Assembly (NCBI GenBank): GCA_032871835.1
Contig: CM065298.1
Location: 99,323,891-99,387,890, forward strand
Length of the DNA: 64,000 nucleotides
From: Dipteronia dyeriana
Lineage: Eukaryota; Streptophyta; Magnoliopsida; Sapindales; Sapindaceae
Direction: 5' to 3'
Shown here: positions 45,443 to 58,324 of the stretch, in pieces
Layout of the letters: each line of letters starts with the position of its first letter
Position numbering within the stretch: position 1 is the stretch's first letter
The notes under the pieces: generated by a model
What the model was told of the DNA's origin: nothing
Databases searched by the model: none
The model's input: only the letters and a program-made list of their open reading frames with translations
Position numbers and translations under genes: made by a program

Positions 45443-47832
45443 ATGGAGTCTTTGTGGAAACTTTTATATCTGCTGGAGCCTGCACCTGTTACGCTTATTG
45501 CGACCGCAGTAGCTGTGACATTTGGATCTGCATTTCGGGCTCTGAATTATGGGAAAGAAATGGAGCGAAACCGTGATTTATCAGAAGCATCCATCATGTT
45601 AGATAGGTCCCAAGCGCTAATGATACCAGTAATGAGTTCTTGTAGTTTGCTTATGATGTTTTACCTGTTTTCTTCTGTCTCACAAATCCTTACTGCCCTA
45701 ACGGCAGTTGCCTCTGTTTCGTCCCTTTACTTTTGCTTATCTCCTTACATTGTCTATGTGAGGTCACAATTTGGTTTGGCTGATCCATTCGTGTCACGGT
45801 GCTGTTCAAAGTCGTTCACACGTATCCAATGGTTATTATTGTCGGCATGCGTTTCTGCAGTTGTAGCCTGGTTAGTTACTGGGCACTGGATATTGAACAA
45901 TATATTGGGCATCTCAATCTGTATCGCATTTGTGAGCCATGTGCGCCTTCCAAACATCAAAATATGTGCAATGCTCCTTGCATGTTTGTTTGTGTATGAC
46001 ATATTTTGGGTTTTCTTCTCTGAGAGACTTTTTGGAGCTAATGTCATGGTGTCGGTAGCAACACAGCAAGCATCAAATCCTGTTCACACAGTGGCTAATA
46101 GTTTGAGTCTTCCAGGGTTGCAACTGATAACAAAGAAGCTGGAGTTACCTGTGAAAATTGTATTTCCAAGGAATTTGCTGGGTGGAATCGTTTCTGGAGG
46201 AAATGCTACGGACTTCATGATGCTTGGTCTTGGTGATATGGTATGGGACTATGGGTACCTTTTTTGCTTTAGTCAGATTGCATTATCTTTTTCCTTTCTA
46301 AAACAAAATTTTGTGTGTTTTATTTTTTATTTTAATTCACTATTAATATGCTGTGGATTGTGAATGACATCATTTCTGTTGATGCACTACTAGAGTTTAG
46401 TTTTCGAGCGGAAAGATCCAGCCATCAGTTATTTTTGGTCAATTATAAATCCAGAGTGTGTATCTTCAATTTTGTGCATTACCCTTGTATGTTTTGCACC
46501 ATGTATCATGTTTTGGGATATTCTCCATTTCCCTATCATTTTTCTATGTCCTCCTCTTACTCGTTTAAAGGGATCCTCGTACCATCATTGGTTCCATCAC
46601 AAGCTTGAAAAATATATTTTATTCCAATTTCAGGTTGATATCTTTGATTGGAGTCTGTGATCATCAGTGGACATAATTACACTATCTCGTGCATATATGA
46701 AATACCATGTTAAAACTTACGTACACGTAACACTCATTCACATATTTTGATGGACTTTTATTGTTGAGATTGTAATAGCGCAATTGGTTGCCTTATGCTT
46801 ATTACTGTAATGTTGTTATTGTAGGCCATGCCAGCCATGCTTATGGCATTGGTCCTCTGTTTTGACCATCGAAAGAGCAGAGATACAATAAATCTCTTAG
46901 ATTTACATTCCTCAAAGGGGAGCAAATACATATGGTATGCCCTTCCTGGATATGCCATCGGACTTGTAACTGCATTAGCTGCTGGAGTTTTGACCCACTC
47001 ACCTCAACCTGCCCTTCTTTATCTGGTAATTTTCTTACTGTCATTTTGTTGGTATATTCTGTGACGGTTATAATGTTTTCATGATATTTAGATGTATTTT
47101 CTTTTTTGCAGTGCTTAGTTTTTCTTCCAGAATAAGATGCTTTACTTGGTTCTCATATCTTCATTTAATACATAAAAGAAAAGATTACTCACTGTGGCTA
47201 GAATTCTGTGAAACATGTAATAACGTGTTAAAGTGATTTAGTTAATGATCATCTCTGTTTTGGCATGCTAATCCTGAAGTTGGTGCTTGTGGGATCTTAA
47301 TAAAGTTACAATTTACTATCAATTAAGATGATAATACAACTTACACATCCAGATGAGAGGTACCAGTATTTTTCAAGGTCCTCTTTGGTCGGTGGTGAAT
47401 TTTGAAATTGCTTTTGAAAACTCTAGCTTTAAAGATTGAAAGCTTGATATTGAAGTACATGACACACTTCATGACAATAAACTTCTAAAAATGTTGCTTC
47501 TATATAAACACTCTTATTGCCTTTGATATCGGTGCTTGTGGGATCTTAATAAACTTCTAAAAATGTTGCATCTATATAAACATTCTTACTGCTAGTACAC
47601 CAAAATATAACATCTGTTTGATACTCGGATGTTGAATACTAAAAATTTAATGCAATTGTTCTATTTTTCCCTCATGAATTCAAATCCACTTTGGTTTTAT
47701 TTCTGGTGGTTGTAGGTGCCATCTACGCTGGGACCTGTAATCGTGGTCTCCTGGATGAGGAAAGAACTAGGTGAGTTATGGGAAGGAAGCATGCCTAACC
47801 TCAATGACAAAGCTCACCAAATAGAAGTCTGA
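45443..47832 (+). CDS. SPPL: Signal peptide peptidase-like aspartic protease
   Basis: Presenilin-type intramembrane aspartic protease (GxGD family) that cuts transmembrane segments, probably of endomembrane proteins. Three coding exons: 45443-46240, 46825-47025, 47716-47832, total 371 residues, TGA at 47830. Catalytic motifs: FVYDIFWVF (Tyr185-Asp186), LGLGDM (Gly262-Asp265, at the exon 1 end) and the PAL motif at 328-330 at the end of exon 2. Many hydrophobic segments throughout fit a nine-pass membrane protein. Length matches the plant SPPL1/SPPL2 type, which lacks the N-terminal protease-associated domain of other plant SPPLs. Product and exon junctions are clear; the exact paralogue is not. 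Confidence 0.95.
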
Positions 47833-48662
47833 TCTGAGCCATCTATATTATCTTGGCTCAACGACACAATCGCGCTTGTAAAGCCGACTGAAAATTGTAA
47901 ATTTTTACTTGGAAATCTATCCTTGGAAAACTTTAGAGTAGAGAATGCACAATTCAAACGATCCTTTATGTGGAACAATCATTCTTCACTCACATTCCAT
48001 GTTCCTCTTTTCATGAGTTATTATGGTAATTATAAAGCAATGGAAATTTATCCGATCCTTCGTAGCAGATGCGAAACTGTGCTTGTCTGTCTTCGAGTTA
48101 CCAATCTGAATATATAAATTTAGTGGCAAAAATGCCGACAAGTCCAATCATTCATCTGTTGACAGATTTCTTTATATTATATATATTCTGAAATACAACA
48201 TGCGGTGACCGGCCTGTTGATTTGAGTTTATTAATCTGAATTTGACTTTAAAACCGTATAAATCCAATTTCGTTCAACCAATCCCATCTTGATTGGCCTT
48301 CTTTAGCGGTGGTTCATTCGTCTTCCATTAAACGGTGGTGGTTCGTTCGTCTTTTGACACTCGACGGTGGCGGTTTGCTCGTCTTCCAATCTACGGTGGC
48401 GCAAACTTATGTGGCAATGGAAGCTGCATTGTAGAACAGTTGAGGGCAATTGAAAATGGAGGGAACCCAACAGGCCAACAATCATCAGGGATATTTTAGT
48501 AAATCCAGATTTAAGTTTAGTTAGAACTGGATAAATTTACAAAGCTACCCTCTTTCCAAAACGTCGTCGTCTTATTGCTTCTTTTTCTCAAAAAACCCCA
48601 GACACTCCAAAAAAAGAGTAGCGTTTCAGCGAGTTCTCATAGAATTCAAAAAATACAGAGAA
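47833..48662. other. SPPL 3' region and CPSF100 promoter
   Basis: Tail-to-head spacing of 830 bp between two plus-strand genes. It includes the SPPL 3' UTR and a GGTGG-rich patch (48305-48410, CGGTGGTGGTTCG and CGGTGGCGG repeats). No extra gene seen. Confidence 0.55.
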
Positions 48663-51600
48663 ATGGGAACATCAGTGCAAGTAACTCCATTATGTGGAGT
48701 TTTCAACGAGAATCCATTATCGTATTTGGTCTCAATCGACGGCTTCAACTTCTTAATCGACTGTGGCTGGAACGACCACTTCGATCCTTCTCTTCTTCAA
48801 CCTCTCTCCAAGTAAGCCTCTCCCTGCATTTCTGTTAAATTATCATGCTCGTTTTTTCGTTTTTTATTTTTTATTTTTTATTTATTTAATTGATATTTTT
48901 CTACACAGAGTGGCGTCGACTATAGACGCAGTGCTTTTGTCTCATTCAGATACTATGCACCTAGGTGCTCTTCCTTACGCTGTGAAGCAATTCGGCCTCA
49001 ACGCTCCCGTATTTTCGACTGAACCAGCCCACCGAATGGGTCTACTTACCATGTACGATCAGTTCCTTTCTCGGCGGGTAATTTTAAGACATTTCCTTTT
49101 TTCTCGTTTCGTGTTTCTAAATGTTGTTATTTGCTTGAATTGATATCACTCTTTGTGATTGTAGCTTTGCCTTTGCTTAATTTAAGTTAAAATGAGTTAA
49201 TAAGTTGAACATTTTTGTGGGTAATGTCTAGTTTAGCTGGAATTTTAATTCATTAGTTGTATAAGAGCTGTTTAGTTCAAATCCTGCTCACACTGGATGG
49301 GGAGGGGTTTGGTTTATATTTATTGTGATAAAGTACGAAAAAGTTGAAAAGTCGAAAGTTTAAAATCATTTCCACTAAAATGGTTGGGGTTTGTGATCAG
49401 TATCATTCAACGAGGATGAAATTTCATTACGCTGAGTTTGCTTCTTGGTGATTGATCCTAGTTGGTGTTTTGTAATCTTTGTTGCAGCAAGTGTCGGAGT
49501 TTGAGTTGTTTACACTGGATGATATTGATTCCGCATTCCAAAATGTGACCAGGCTTACCTACTCTCAAAACTATCATCTTTCTGGTAAAGTTTTCAGTAA
49601 TGGTTGCTTGTTAATGGATTCGCCCTTGTTCATTTATAATGATTTGGTTAACCTTTAAAACCATTTTTAGGCAAAGGTGAGGGGATTGTGATTGCACCTC
49701 ACATGGCTGGACATCTCTTGGGAGGTACTGTGTGGAAAATAACAAAGGATGGAGAGGATGTTATATATGCTGTTGACTATAACCGTCGCAAGGAAAAGTA
49801 TATATTGGTTACCAATCACCTCACTAAGAAATTACATTGTCTGTGCATATGTTAATTTTTATGTCAAATTACAAGGGACAACCTACTTATGGGTATCGTT
49901 TTCTATCAGGCATTTGAATGGAACTGTTCTAGAATCTTTTGTCCGGCCTGCTGTTCTAATAACTGATGCCTATAATGCTTTAAACAATCAGCCTCCCAGG
50001 CAGCAAAGAGAGATTTTTCAAGGTAGCTTAGTTGTTTGGTACTTATCCACACATAATTGTATTGTTATGTCTTTTTCGTGTGATGATTAAAGCCTTTATT
50101 TTTTTTCTGTAAGTCTGTAACAAAGTTGACACATGCATGCAAGAACGCTTACCTTGAAAAACATCAACTTGCACTAATATTCATGTAAAATTTCTGCACA
50201 TAAATGTGGTTAAAATACTCTTATGCTAATCTTCTGGATTTGTGTTAGATTCTATTTCAAAGACTCTAAAAGCCGGTGGGAATGTGTTACTTCCCGTTGA
50301 TACTGCTGGACGAGTTTTGGAACTGATCTTGATATTGGAAGATGTGAGTAAGGGAATAAGGGTGTCTTTTTCTCTGAGTCTGGTTAACAATACACAATTA
50401 TAAAAATTGAATCCTGATGAAATTTGCAGTACTGGGCAGAACATTCGTTGAACTATCCGATCTACTTCCTCACTTATGTTTCATCGAGCACAATTGATTA
50501 TGTCAAGAGTTTCCTTGAGTGGATGGGTGATTCCATAACAAAGTCTTTCGAGACTTCACGTGATAATGCTTTTCTTCTGAAGTAAGTGGCCATTTAACTG
50601 TTCTTTTTCATGTGGTACTCTTGCAGTTCTGCAGTTTATATTGTTCTTCTGTCTTCTTGCTGCGGCGCCGCCTTAGGTTTTTGTTCCTCTTTATTGCATA
50701 GTTGTTGTTGAATGAATTTGAATTGTTGATACTATATATTGCGTAAACATTTTATTTCAAGGCTTCAAGCAGCCTCTTAATAGAAATCAATAAGTTCATT
50801 TGCAGGTATGTCACCCTTTTAATTAACAAGAGTGAACTTGATAATGCTCCTGATGGTCCAAAGGTAGATTGACCTACATGCTTTGGGAAATGGATTATGT
50901 TTATTCTTAAACATGTTTTTCTGGTGTAAATTTTTTTGACTATATATCTTATTTAGGTCGTCCTAGCATCCATGGCCAGCTTGGAAGCAGGTTTTTCTCA
51001 TGATATATTTGTTGAATGGGCAAGTGAAGTCAAGAATCTTGTTCTTTTTACTGAAAGAGGCCAGGTATGCTCCCTCCAACCTCTAATGTTAAGTTTAATA
51101 TTCCCAGGAGCTATAATATTGATATTTTTTTTTATGGTTGGCCCTGTGTAATATGTTTGAAGTGGGAGAATTGATGTGTTATCCTCTTTCACTAAAGTTC
51201 TGGAAATTTTATAGAAAAAATGTGTGTTTAAATAAGTTTTTTGCGTTTTTTTTGTTTTATTTATTTTTTGAATGAAATCACTAGCTTTGTAATATTTAAC
51301 TTGTCAAAGCATTCCTAATATGCTGTTTCATAATTTAGAATTCCCTCTTAGATGCATGCAGAGTTGATGTCAATGCTGCTTGGGATCCTCAAAACTATAT
51401 TAAAATTGCTGTTTAGACTTTAGTTATTGCTTTGATTTAAACCTGAGCAACAACAGCAGCCGAAGTCTTTCCTTTTTTCCCTTTGGTCATGAAATATGTT
51501 CATTTTTTCAATAGTTTTGTACTTTTATTTAGGCTTCGCTTAATAATTCTGCACACAGCATACCATTGACTGCATATTGTTGTCTTTTCTGAAAAGTGTT

Positions 51601-54600
51601 GGGATTATTGTGCCATGTTTTTTCTAGCACTTCTCTAAAATGACTTAATTACATTACTAGTGCACTTTAGTATATTGGTATACTAGAAGCACCATATTTA
51701 TTGTCTACCTTGCAGATATCTATTAGTGTTTCTTCATCAGAATATGCATGTGCTAAACATTGCATTTTGCATGCAGTATGGCACATTAGCTCGCATGCTG
51801 CAGGCAGATCCACCTCCGAAAGCTGTTAAAGTCACCATGTCCAGGAGAGTTCCTTTGGCTGGAGAGGAATTAATTGCTTATGAAGAAGAGCAAAACCGAT
51901 TGAAAAAGGAAGAAACTCTGAAAGCTAGTCTCATCAAAGAGGAGGAATCTAAAGCATCTCATGGGCCTGATAACGATTTGAATGACCCAATGATTATCGA
52001 TACTAACAATGCTCATGCTCCCCTAGATGGTACTATCCCCCTTTTTTGTTGGAGTTGATGTGTTTTTAAGGTTGTTTTCAGCTTAGTAATTTCCTTTTGG
52101 AAGGACAATAGAAACTTTATTTAGAAAGTACAATGCTGTTATTTTTACCTTTGGAGTCCATGGAAAATTCAGCCACATTATCATAAAAGATTTGTTGACA
52201 TGCGCAGCAATGGTTGATTTCACTTTAGATATCATAATTTCTTGTTTCACTTTCTTCATGATCATCAGATCCCCCAGTTTGTTTGATTTTGTTAACTTAC
52301 GATTGTTGATTTTGTCACCAAGAGTTTAGAGATTAGGGCAAATGTTGTAATTGTCTTTTGGAATGCCGTTTGAGGAGATCTATCTGCACTTTGATTAATT
52401 CAGAGAAGTGATAAGATCTCTTTATATTTTCACACTAATTTAAATGAGCTGATGTTTTGGTTAGGTATCTTCATATCCATATAGTTTTGGAATATGATGA
52501 ATTATCTACTTCAGGCTCATGGCTGCTTCTAAATCCCTGTCTATGACTCAAAATATAATGTGTGTGCCTTTATTTACAATAATCTCTAGGTTCCTCCTTC
52601 TGAGTTTGTCTTGTCTATTATTGTTTTGGCTTAGTGTTCCATGTGGTGAAGCATGAATTCTCAATTGTTTTAATTCGTATCCAGATGACAGCATTCTCAA
52701 TTATACCATATATCTTGCTTAAGTTGTAGGAGTTTGGTAATTCTTTTATGCGCGAAGGAAAATTCCTTATTTTGGTATCATTTAAAAATATATTGCACTT
52801 GATATAAAATCTTAGTTTATAATGCGTGATCTGAAGCATTCTCATTGTATTTTGCAGTGGTTGATCCACATGGGGGTGGATTCCGAGACATTTTTATTGA
52901 TGGATTTGTTCCTCCATCTATAAGCGTTGCCCCGATGTTTCCATTGTATGACACTACTTCTGAGTGGGATGATTTTGGGGAAGTCATAAATCCTGATGAT
53001 TATGTGATTAAGGATGAAGATATGGATCAAGCTGCTATGAATGTAAGTGGTCATCTTGAGATATGTGATTTTAGTTTGTCAAACTTTACTCTTCATGGTT
53101 GGCAATCTGGTTCATAGAGATTCTCTCTGGTATGTGTAGAAAACATATAGTGCAATTAATTGGAAAATCGAAATGCTATGTTTCTTCCAAACATCCTGTA
53201 AGATCAAGGACTTATAAGAGAACTAGCACTGCATTGAAGTTTTATCTTATTAAGGATCGAGCAACTGTATTTGTTTCTATGTAGCATGAAACATTGTTAT
53301 GTAAAGCATTCATTATGTCAAGCTGAACTAGATGTTGTTTGCTTAAATTTGAAGTTATGACTGTTGACTTCTACTAGTGTGATTTAGCTTTGTTGATGGT
53401 TCCTTTCATATCTTATATTGTCACATTTCATCTTTGGTCTCAGTTTGGTGGGAATTTGGACGGAAAGCTTGATGAAGGTGCTGCTAGTTTGATGCTTGAT
53501 ACAAAGCCATCAAAAGTTGTTTCTAATGAATTGACTGTAAGTTGAGTATTGTCAATCTATTTTATACAAGGCTGTCTTATTGCATACCATTTATAATATG
53601 TAGATTATGCAGATGATTTTGTTGGTTTTGCTTGACAGGGTGCTTAAAAGTGCCAATTCTTTCGTCATTATTTCTACTTACGAAATGTTTTACTTAATAT
53701 GACCAATAAGTCTTTAGCAATATGTTTAATATGACCAATGATATGAATTGGTGAGAGGCAGATCTTTAATTTCACCAATTCATATCATTGGTCATATTAA
53801 ACATATTGCTTAATTGGTCATTTTTCATCTTGTTGATTTCTTTTTGTTGCCTTCTCTATCTTATTTTCCCCCTTGAGAGAAATCGTTTTTGGTCTATGCT
53901 GTCATGCACAATTTATGTTGGTCTTTGTAATTTGAGAATATCAGTGTTCTAGCAAACACTACCTAAATTTATGTATGTAGCAGTCTTAGCAATGGATGTT
54001 ATCTTTTCAATGATCAAGGTGTCATCTGACAGAATATCTGAATATCTGAAGATGTGGAAACATGTTGTAATTTTAAACCTTCTCTCAGACCCACAAATTT
54101 GACATTGTCTACTAAAATTTAGTTTCCTATTAGGAACTCATTAGACGTTTCAAGGTATCTTTTAATCCTGTATTTTTGAAAATCTGAAATAGACAATGGA
54201 AACAAATTTTATGGATCTCTTTGCTGTTTATTGTGGTTTTTCTTCCATACATAAATTGCCTGGTTGATTTATATCTAACAAAAATTCTGTTACATCGTAA
54301 TATTCTCTTTCTGTTTAAAAATTGCATTCTGTTGTCAATTTTTCTTTTTAGGTTTTACTGTACCGATCTAAGTGTTCTATAATGGTGGTCAGGTGCAAGT
54401 GAAGTGTTCGCTGATCTATTTGGACTATGAAGGGCGTGCTGATGGTCGCTCAATCAAAACAATTCTTGCCCATGTGGCCCCTCTGAAGCTTGTATGGATT
54501 TCTTTGTGCCAGGCAACTTTCTTATACTATTGCATGTTATGCTTAACTTACATCAATTGCGGGATGTGGACATGTTTTTTGTGTTACAAGTTTTATTGAC

Positions 54601-57113
54601 ATGGAACTGTTTCTTTGGAATATCATGCTATTTTTAACTGAACATGTAATCATGTAATTGGCTTTTGCATGTGCTGTTGTGCACATGGTTTTTTTGAAGA
54701 GTGGTGATACAATATGGTAGAATATTCCCAATTATAATTCAAATGAATGTGCAGTACTTTTTTTAGCAATAAGTATTTGTGCTAGTGAGATTTTTCATTG
54801 TAAAAGCAGATTCGCTCAAGAAATAGGGACTTGCAGAATAACAGACTGGTTGTTTTCCTTTGAAATACTATAGGCCAGTCAGATCTTATGTGTTCACGTT
54901 GTGAATGAACTTAAGCCTGTTTCATTACCTCTTCTTTTCTTGTCTTACAAACATGATCATCAACTGTGAATTTGTTATTCTTGGGGAACCATCAGATCTT
55001 CCTTAGATATTGCTTGCGGGATGTCTGATTACTGCCTAAACTTGTTTCGTATGTTTCTGCTTTGAAGGTTTTGATACATGGATCAGCTGAGGCCACTGAG
55101 CATTTGAAACAACATTGCTTGAAGCATGTTTGCCCTTATGTTTATACCCCCCAGATTGAAGAAACAATCGATGTCACCTCTGACTTATGTGCTTATAAGG
55201 TATAATTTAGCAAAACTTTCTACTTCTTTGTCAATTAATGATTCTGGATGAAGAATTCATTTTGCCCCCTCACATGACATTTAGGTACAACTTTCTGAGA
55301 AGTTGATGAGTAATGTGCTCTTTAAGAAGGTAAGAATTTCCAGTAAATCATAAAAATGAAGCTGAACAATATTATGTTAATTTTTTTTTTTTATCTTCCT
55401 CTCCATGTCTGATATGATTACAATTTCAGTTAGGAGACTATGAAATAGCTTGGGTTGATGCTGAAGTAGGGAAGACAGAGAATGGTATGATGTCTTTATT
55501 ACCTATCTCGACCCAAGCCCCACATCATAAATCAGTCCTAGTTGGCGATTTAAAAATGGCTGATTTCAAGCCATTTCTCAGCAGTCAGGGTATCCAGGTA
55601 TTGAGGTTATTTCTTCTTGCAAAATTTTCATTGTATTTATTAAAGTAAAGATGCATGTATTTTTCTTCAAATCACTGAAATATCTCCCTGTTGAAGGATG
55701 TTTGATGAAAGTTCTGACGTTAATTGTTACCAAGCATTTGGTCTCTTTTTCTGAATTTCTCAATCTGATCATGTGGTGATATTAGTTAGAGGCACAGCAC
55801 ATCAGAACTATATTGAAGAAGAATTAACTTATGCTTCAAAAGAAATAAAAAAAATTGTGGATATTTCTTTCTGAGTTTTGAGTTACAAGTGGTCACTAGG
55901 ATGTTCTCATGCTAGTTCCCTACGACTAGGTGCAGAGACTTATCAACTAAGCTAGCCAGTACCCACGAAATAGGGAAATACATTTATCTCCAAGGCTCCA
56001 ACACATGAATGACAATATTTTGTGTCAGATGTGTGCATTTGCTTTGAAATCTTTAACGATACTTTTATTGAGTGTGTGATTTAGTTTTCTTGCCCACTAG
56101 TCAAGATTTTGAATGCATACAAACACACACACCTGCAGGTATTGAAATCCATTTTCATCTCAAGTTTCTCTTCATCCAAACCTGTTATCTTATTGCCTTT
56201 TGACTTGTGGTGTTAGGGGATGTTTGTTTTTTTTTATCTCAAGTCTTATAAGACCTTAATTGTTAGACATATGGATAAGTCTTACAAATTAAGATACTAT
56301 GATGTGTTTGTTTTTTTTTTTATTTTGGATGACTTATTACAAATGTAAAATTGATTAGGTTATGTTAGGGTTTCTTTAAAATTGGGAATTTTTAGAAAAT
56401 TGATTTTTAGGGTTTTATTATATATGGATAAAATTGTAAATATATAAATTGTTATAGGACATTTGTGAAAATTTACCAAAAAAAACTCTTCTGTAGCATT
56501 TTATTAATAAAGATACCAGTCAAAATTTTTTACTTTTTTTAAAAGACATTTTAAATAAGATATAAGTTGAAAAAACAAACAAACTGATCATATATAAACG
56601 ACAATAAGTCTTATAGTAAAAAAAACAAACAGTTATCGTAGAAAAATTTCAACCCATCAGCCATTTGACCAAGTAACCCACCACATATATAATATGAAAA
56701 ACCTTCATAACCTTTTGATCATGTGCCCACGGCATAGCAAAACTTTGGTGAAATTTACGATTGACTTAATCCAGCAATATGTTCTGAGCGTGATACTCGT
56801 TGCAGGTAGAATTTGCTGGTGGTGGTGCATTGCGATGTGGTGAATATGTTACAATACGCAAGGTTGGGCAGGCAGGCCAGAAGGTGAGTCAAGAAAATCA
56901 ACCCCTTTGAACACCAAAGCATCCATTTATTAAGTTTTTATTTGTTAACATATTTTGTCGACATTGCATGATATATCATCGGTTAATAAAATGCTTTTAA
57001 TTTTTGTTTAGGGTGGAGGTTCTGGTCCTCAGCAGATTGTCATTGAAGGACCCTTATGTGATGATTATTACAAGATTCGCGACTATCTGTATTCACAGTT
57101 TTATTTGCAATAA
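48663..57113 (+). CDS. CPSF100: Cleavage and polyadenylation specificity factor subunit 2 (CPSF100)
   Basis: Non-catalytic partner of the CPSF73 endonuclease in pre-mRNA 3'-end processing, nuclear. Eighteen exons: 48663-48811, 48909-49077, 49488-49584, 49671-49797, 49910-50022, 50249-50343, 50430-50581, 50806-50863, 50957-51064, 51777-52029, 52858-53042, 53444-53536, 54393-54491, 55068-55199, 55285-55329, 55430-55597, 56806-56883, 57012-57113. Total 740 residues. Starts MGTSVQVTPLCGVFNENPL and ends IRDYLYSQFYLQ. Metallo-beta-lactamase plus beta-CASP fold, but the zinc motif is degenerate (SHSDTMH at 61-67 in place of HxHxDH), as in all CPSF100. An acidic, charged insert (about 450-560) and the C-terminal dimer domain follow. 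All junctions are GT-AG. Introns 10, 13 and 16 are large, and introns 12 and 16 hold insertions. Confidence 0.97.
53699..53822. repeat. Foldback (MITE-like) palindrome in CPSF100 intron 12
   Basis: Arms 53716-53754 and 53772-53810 are perfect 39-base inverted repeats (arm start AGCAATATGTTTAATATGAC) around a 17-base loop. Outside them ATGACCAAT/ATTGGTCAT continues the pairing after a small gap. RNA from this intron would form a strong hairpin. Confidence 0.9.
56218..56630. mobile_element. MITE-like insertion in CPSF100 intron 16
   Basis: Left end GGATGTTTGTTTTTTTTT with AAGTCTTATAAGAC just inside. Right end, reverse complemented, reads ACTGTTTGTTTTTTTTACTATAAGACTTATTG. The shared GTTTGTTTTTTT and ATAAGACTTA-type words suggest terminal inverted repeats of a small hAT-like MITE. 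No clear target duplication was found, so ends are approximate. Confidence 0.5.
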
Positions 57114-58324
57114 ATTGAAATTCAATGCTGTAATGGGGGATTCACTTGTTCTTGGCGTTACGAGATTCAATTCTGTTCTTGGCATTCTTTTGCCTTCGAG
57201 ATTCAATTCTGTTTACATCGAGACCAAGAGATGAGGAAGACTGGTGGCTACTTCCCCACATTCATTCCGTCCAACTCTTCGATTAGAGAAATATTAAAAA
57301 AAATAAAATGGAAAATGCAATTTTGGTTGTAAGTCAGGCGTTTATGGTAGAATTTGACAACAATAGTTTCCAATCCTATTTATTTTCAATTCTCTTAGAA
57401 AATTCATTACATCACATAAATAGCTTTAGTTGTTTGTTGGTTGGAATGTTATGTATACAATGATAATCGATGCAGGCACGGCGGCACAATGATCTGAGTG
57501 AGGGATAATGATTCGAATCACGATTCATTGAAATGGATGCCAATGGATGTAAAGGGCATACCGTGAGATCAATTTCATCCCAGTAAGTCTTTTGTTTAGG
57601 TGATTTTTGAATGCAATTTATTTAACTTTGAGATTATAATATGTTAGGTTCTGGTTATATTTTTAGATAAATAAGATGAAAATGACAATTAAAATTTGGG
57701 AAACTCTATAGTTTCCCCCACTTGATATATCGGACAAAATCAATCCTTTAGTTTTATTAATGGTTATTTTCACGGGTATCTCAAAATATTCATCATTATC
57801 ATTTTAATTTCTATTTTAGTAGTATCTCAAACGTACCTCTATTTTCACATTTGTATCAAGTTATATCATATATTATCTGTGAGGGGTTTTATTCCAAATA
57901 TTATAAATATTTAAATATATTATATCTGAGGAGTTTATTTCCCCATATTATAAATATCTGGACAACTCATTTGTTGCTCAATGTCGACAAATCTTGGAGT
58001 CGTTGGACAAAAAAAAAAAATCTGGAAACAGAAACCGTAAATTGAGTTAACATACATTTATCATGAAAGTTAGGTATGATACGGTGAAATTAAAATTCCA
58101 GTATATAATTTTTATTAATTTTTATATTATCAAAAACATCACTCTATCTACAATTCTACACTCTCGGCTATCGCTTGTGACAGAGAGACATAAAAGAGAG
58201 AAAATAGATAGTAATAAAAAAAAAAAAATCAAACAATCACACACTCTTTTTTTGTCTGAATCTTCCATAAAACCCTAGAAATCTCTTTCACTTTTTCAAT
58301 TCAATCAAGAACAGAGGTTTTTCA
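57114..58324. other. CPSF100 3' region and promoter of the SLH-protein gene
   Basis: Plus-strand genes 1.2 kb apart. Contains the CPSF100 3' UTR, a partial duplication of GAGATTCAATTCTGTT within that UTR (57161-57176 and 57199-57214), and AT-rich DNA. No separate gene seen. Confidence 0.55.
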
